In this document: positions 61,720 to 64,000 of the stretch, one piece after another | Numbering within the stretch: position 1 is the first letter of the stretch | Layout of the letters: each line of letters opens with the position of its first letter | Source of the DNA: Bradyrhizobium sp. CCBAU 51765 | Lineage (GTDB): Bacteria; Pseudomonadota; Alphaproteobacteria; Rhizobiales; Xanthobacteraceae | NCBI RefSeq assembly: GCF_015291725.1 | Contig: NZ_CP030038.1 | Location: 1,663,001 to 1,727,000 of the forward strand | Direction of reading: 5' to 3' | DNA: 64,000 nucleotides | Position numbers and translations under genes: made by a program | Notes under the pieces: generated by a model | What the model saw: only the letters and a program-made list of their open reading frames with translations | Database searches by the model: none | What the model was told of the DNA's origin: nothing

Positions 61720-64000
61720 TCAGTCCGGGACCGCCCTGCAGATGAAATAATGGGGGCAGCGTGGGCAGTCGTCAGATGGCTTAGCGGGGAAGGCCCCTTG
61801 CCCTAAGCCCGACAATGCGGCGGACGCTCGCTCCAATCGGTCCTGCATAACGCCATCCAGCTTAACGGGCATCTCATCGTCGGTGGACAGATAGCGAATC
61901 CGGAAGTTGCCCTTTCCGCCAAGCGTTTGTTCCGCGGCTTCGAGCATCAGAGCATGCAGCAGCCGCTGGTCAGGCGTCGATGGTGCTCGTCCCGTTCGCA
62001 ACCGTCGGACGATTAGATTGCGGCCGGTCTGTTCGATCTCATCGATTTCCAACCGCACCGAATGCCCGCCAACGTTGACGGACACGGTTTCCGCGATGCG
62101 TATTCCCGAACGCGACCTATGCCGTTCGCGCTCAAGCATCTGTTCGGCTGAGGTCCGATAAACCAGTTCCAGCGGATTTCCCACGGGACCAGTCTCGGCC
62201 CAGCGCGCGTCGAACTCTGCCTTGATCTGAGCGGCATCAACCGCGCCGGTCTGTTGCGAGAGCCAGCGCAGCACTCGGTAGACAGTGCGGTGAAAATGGA
62301 CGAAGCCGTTGTCTTGGCGCGACCGGCTCAGTCCGAGCACGACTTGATAGAGATAGCGACGAGGGCACTCGTCGTACGTCTCAATGTCGCGGCCGTCGTG
62401 CTCACGCCCGTCTACCTTCAAATCGGGCCGCAGCGGATCTTGCGCCCGCGCTGGCAAGGTCGTTGTCCAAGTGGGAGCAGAGTTTGGAGGGCGCGGCAAA
62501 TGGGACGCGATCGCTTCCAGCGCCAATGAAGGTTTAGAGACACCGCGCTCGTTATACCGCTCCGCGCGCGACAGAGAGAGATGATCTCTTCCGCGAGATA
62601 GTGCGACGAAGAACAGGCATTCCTCTTCCTCGGCTTTTGAGTCCTCGACCGGCGTTTCAAGCATTCCATCGGGGGCGGGACACACCGAGCCGCCGCCACC
62701 GCTGAGCGGAAACATGCCCCTTCCCAGGCCCGGAAGATGAACGACGTCGAACTCCAACCCCTTACTCAAGTGGACCGTCATCAGACGGACCGCGTCAATC
62801 CCATCGACCGCGGCCGGCAGTTCGCGCAAGGAGCGATCGTCTCCGAAGACCGCAAGCCTCCTGATCCAGTCCAGAAATTGCCGTTTCGGGTCGGTTTGAC
62901 CTGATGTGTCATTCTCCGCCGCGAATTGCAGCAACTGGTGAATCGCCAGCCGTCGCTGCTGATCTGCGGGTGTCACTCCGGGGAGATAATCGCGTACCAG
63001 TCCTCGTTCGAATAGAAGATCGAACAGCATCTGGCCAGGTCCGGTCTTGAAGCCGATTGCATCGAGGTCAACGCGCAGCTGGTGCAGAGCCTTCTTGCCG
63101 TCCGACGAAATGTCGGGCATGGCGTCCAACGCCTTAAGCGCCGCCAGCGGCGTCTTATCCATCTCATCTGCTACTGCGAGAAACTTCTGCACGTCCGAAA
63201 GCATCATGCGATAGCGCGGCAAGGTTGCCGCACGCATCAGCCCCGCACGATGGGGCTCGGAGACAAATGAGATTAGAGACAAAAGGTCCCTGACTTCCTC
63301 CCGCTCGAATATGTCCCCGAGATTGAGGACTGGAACGCCTGCCGCCTCCAACCCCGCTGCGATTTTCTGCAAATAAGAGTGGCCCCGGCAGAGGATCGCT
63401 TGATTTCTGTAGTCACGCCCTTGCGCGCGGTATTGATTGATGATTGCCGCGAGCCCAGCAATTTCACCCTCGCGATCACGCGCCACGTTGAAGTTAACCG
63501 GCGCCGTTCCAAGCCCGCGCTTGGCTTCAAGACTATTACCGCGACACCGTCCGATCTCCATCTGGTCGGCATACGTCACGAACGCATCAACGATCTGCTT
63601 TCGCGAGCGGTAGTTTATAGCGAGCGCCTTTCGCTTGGCGTTCGGATAATCCTTCTCGAAGTTGGTGGTGTTGGTCGGCGCGGCGCCGCGGAACCGGTAG
63701 ATCGACTGCCGCGCATCTCCCACGACCCAAAGGGTCTTGCCTTCGCCTGCCAGCTCTTTCAGGAGCAACGCACTGGCGCGGTTCACATCTTGATATTCGT
63801 CGACCAGGATGTGCAGATATTGACCGCGGATTTCATCGCGAATCTCCGGATGGTTCCGAAGGATTTCAATCGGGCGGTTGATTAGGTCTGCAAAGTCAAC
63901 AATACCCTCTGCGCGCAGGCGATCCTCATAGTAGCGGTAGACACCAGCGACCTCGGCCGTCTTCTGCGCGCGCAGAATGCGCTTCTCGTCATGATCTGCC
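61720..64000 (-). CDS. UvrD-type helicase with C-terminal Fe-S nuclease-like domain, 5'-partial
   Basis: 759 residues are visible; the frame is open to the right edge. Superfamily 1 motifs appear in order: IVDFADLINR, ILVDEYQDVNRA (Walker B), VVGDARQSIYRFRGA, AINYRSRKQIVDAF, and MTVHLSKGLEFDVVHLPGLGRGMFP. The Walker A part is off the window. The C-terminal 250 residues resemble AddB/Cas4-like PD-(D/E)XK domains: YDECPRRYLYQVVLGLSR, LEIDEIEQTG, VRRLRTGR, then DDCPRCPHYFIC. The four cysteines needed for a 4Fe-4S cluster are present, but the expected acidic-x-Lys motif is replaced by RRLR. The Ubl gene starts 92 bases downstream. Confidence 0.87.
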   Translation of the reverse strand, partial: ADHDEKRILRAQKTAEVAGVYRYYEDRLRAEGIVDFADLINRPIEILRNHPEIRDEIRGQYLHILVDEYQDVNRASALLLKELAGEGKTLWVVGDARQSIYRFRGAAPTNTTNFEKDYPNAKRKALAINYRSRKQIVDAFVTYADQMEIGRCRGNSLEAKRGLGTAPVNFNVARDREGEIAGLAAIINQYRAQGRDYRNQAILCRGHSYLQKIAAGLEAAGVPVLNLGDIFEREEVRDLLSLISFVSEPHRAGLMRAATLPRYRMMLSDVQKFLAVADEMDKTPLAALKALDAMPDISSDGKKALHQLRVDLDAIGFKTGPGQMLFDLLFERGLVRDYLPGVTPADQQRRLAIHQLLQFAAENDTSGQTDPKRQFLDWIRRLAVFGDDRSLRELPAAVDGIDAVRLMTVHLSKGLEFDVVHLPGLGRGMFPLSGGGGSVCPAPDGMLETPVEDSKAEEEECLFFVALSRGRDHLSLSRAERYNERGVSKPSLALEAIASHLPRPPNSAPTWTTTLPARAQDPLRPDLKVDGREHDGRDIETYDECPRRYLYQVVLGLSRSRQDNGFVHFHRTVYRVLRWLSQQTGAVDAAQIKAEFDARWAETGPVGNPLELVYRTSAEQMLERERHRSRSGIRIAETVSVNVGGHSVRLEIDEIEQTGRNLIVRRLRTGRAPSTPDQRLLHALMLEAAEQTLGGKGNFRIRYLSTDDEMPVKLDGVMQDRLERASAALSGLGQGAFPAKPSDDCPRCPHYFICRAVPD

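Noticed and set aside
61720-64000. Gabija GajB helicase
   Set aside because: The visible protein is longer than GajB and carries an AddB/Cas4-like Fe-S C-terminus; no GajA gene is visible in the window. The neighbour beyond base 64000 could not be checked.

Overview
The window looks like chromosome of a Bradyrhizobium-type alphaproteobacterium. It is GC-rich, codon use is strongly G/C-ending, several class III nucleotide cyclases are present, two families of palindromic intergenic repeats recur, and accessory genes sit beside tRNA-derived scars. Genus is inferred from gene content and repeat style; no rRNA or core marker is present.

Bases 1-6.6 kb hold the end of a crotonase gene, two tiny conserved genes, a secreted sugar-dehydrogenase/cytochrome c protein overlapping an SMP-30-like propeller, a histone-deacetylase-family amidohydrolase and a luciferase-like monooxygenase. 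Bases 6.6-14.4 kb are a small nonribosomal-peptide locus: a 4'-phosphopantetheinyl transferase and a 2147-residue A-T-C-A-T-C synthetase without thioesterase. A SAM-cyclase-AAA-TPR giant and a PIMT-like methyltransferase follow. Bases 18.9-23.7 kb look like a polysaccharide locus (DUF6492 protein, Tat-exported GH10 xylanase, glycosyltransferase, flippase). Bases 24-35 kb hold an L,D-transpeptidase and catabolic/transport genes around a TetR regulator, in front of which lie two palindromic operators, one a perfect 30-bp palindrome. Bases 35.3-37.8 kb are a four-gene bufferin (copper-binding RiPP-like) operon. Bases 38-47.4 kb hold three more cyclases, small conserved genes, a rhodanese, an MBL-fold protein and its divergent LysR neighbour.

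From about 47.4 kb the window is accessory. A truncated TIR-DUF3298 gene is followed by the 3' half of a tRNA-Ile(CAT). Next is a LysR-controlled catabolic island (two enolase-superfamily enzymes plus a branched-chain-type ABC importer whose permease and ATPase are fused). Then comes the 3' half of a tRNA-Glu(CTC).

The right end (57.5-64 kb) is the most notable part: a compact minus-strand operon encoding a two-domain ubiquitin-like protein ending in glycine, a separate E2-like protein, a JAB/JAMM peptidase, a separate ThiF-type E1 and a zinc-ribbon/PIN-like putative nuclease. Upstream, and running off the window, is a UvrD-type helicase with an iron-sulfur nuclease-like C-terminus. This resembles the bacterial ubiquitin-like conjugation (Bil/Bub) defence operons, with an unusual gene order and two unusual partners.
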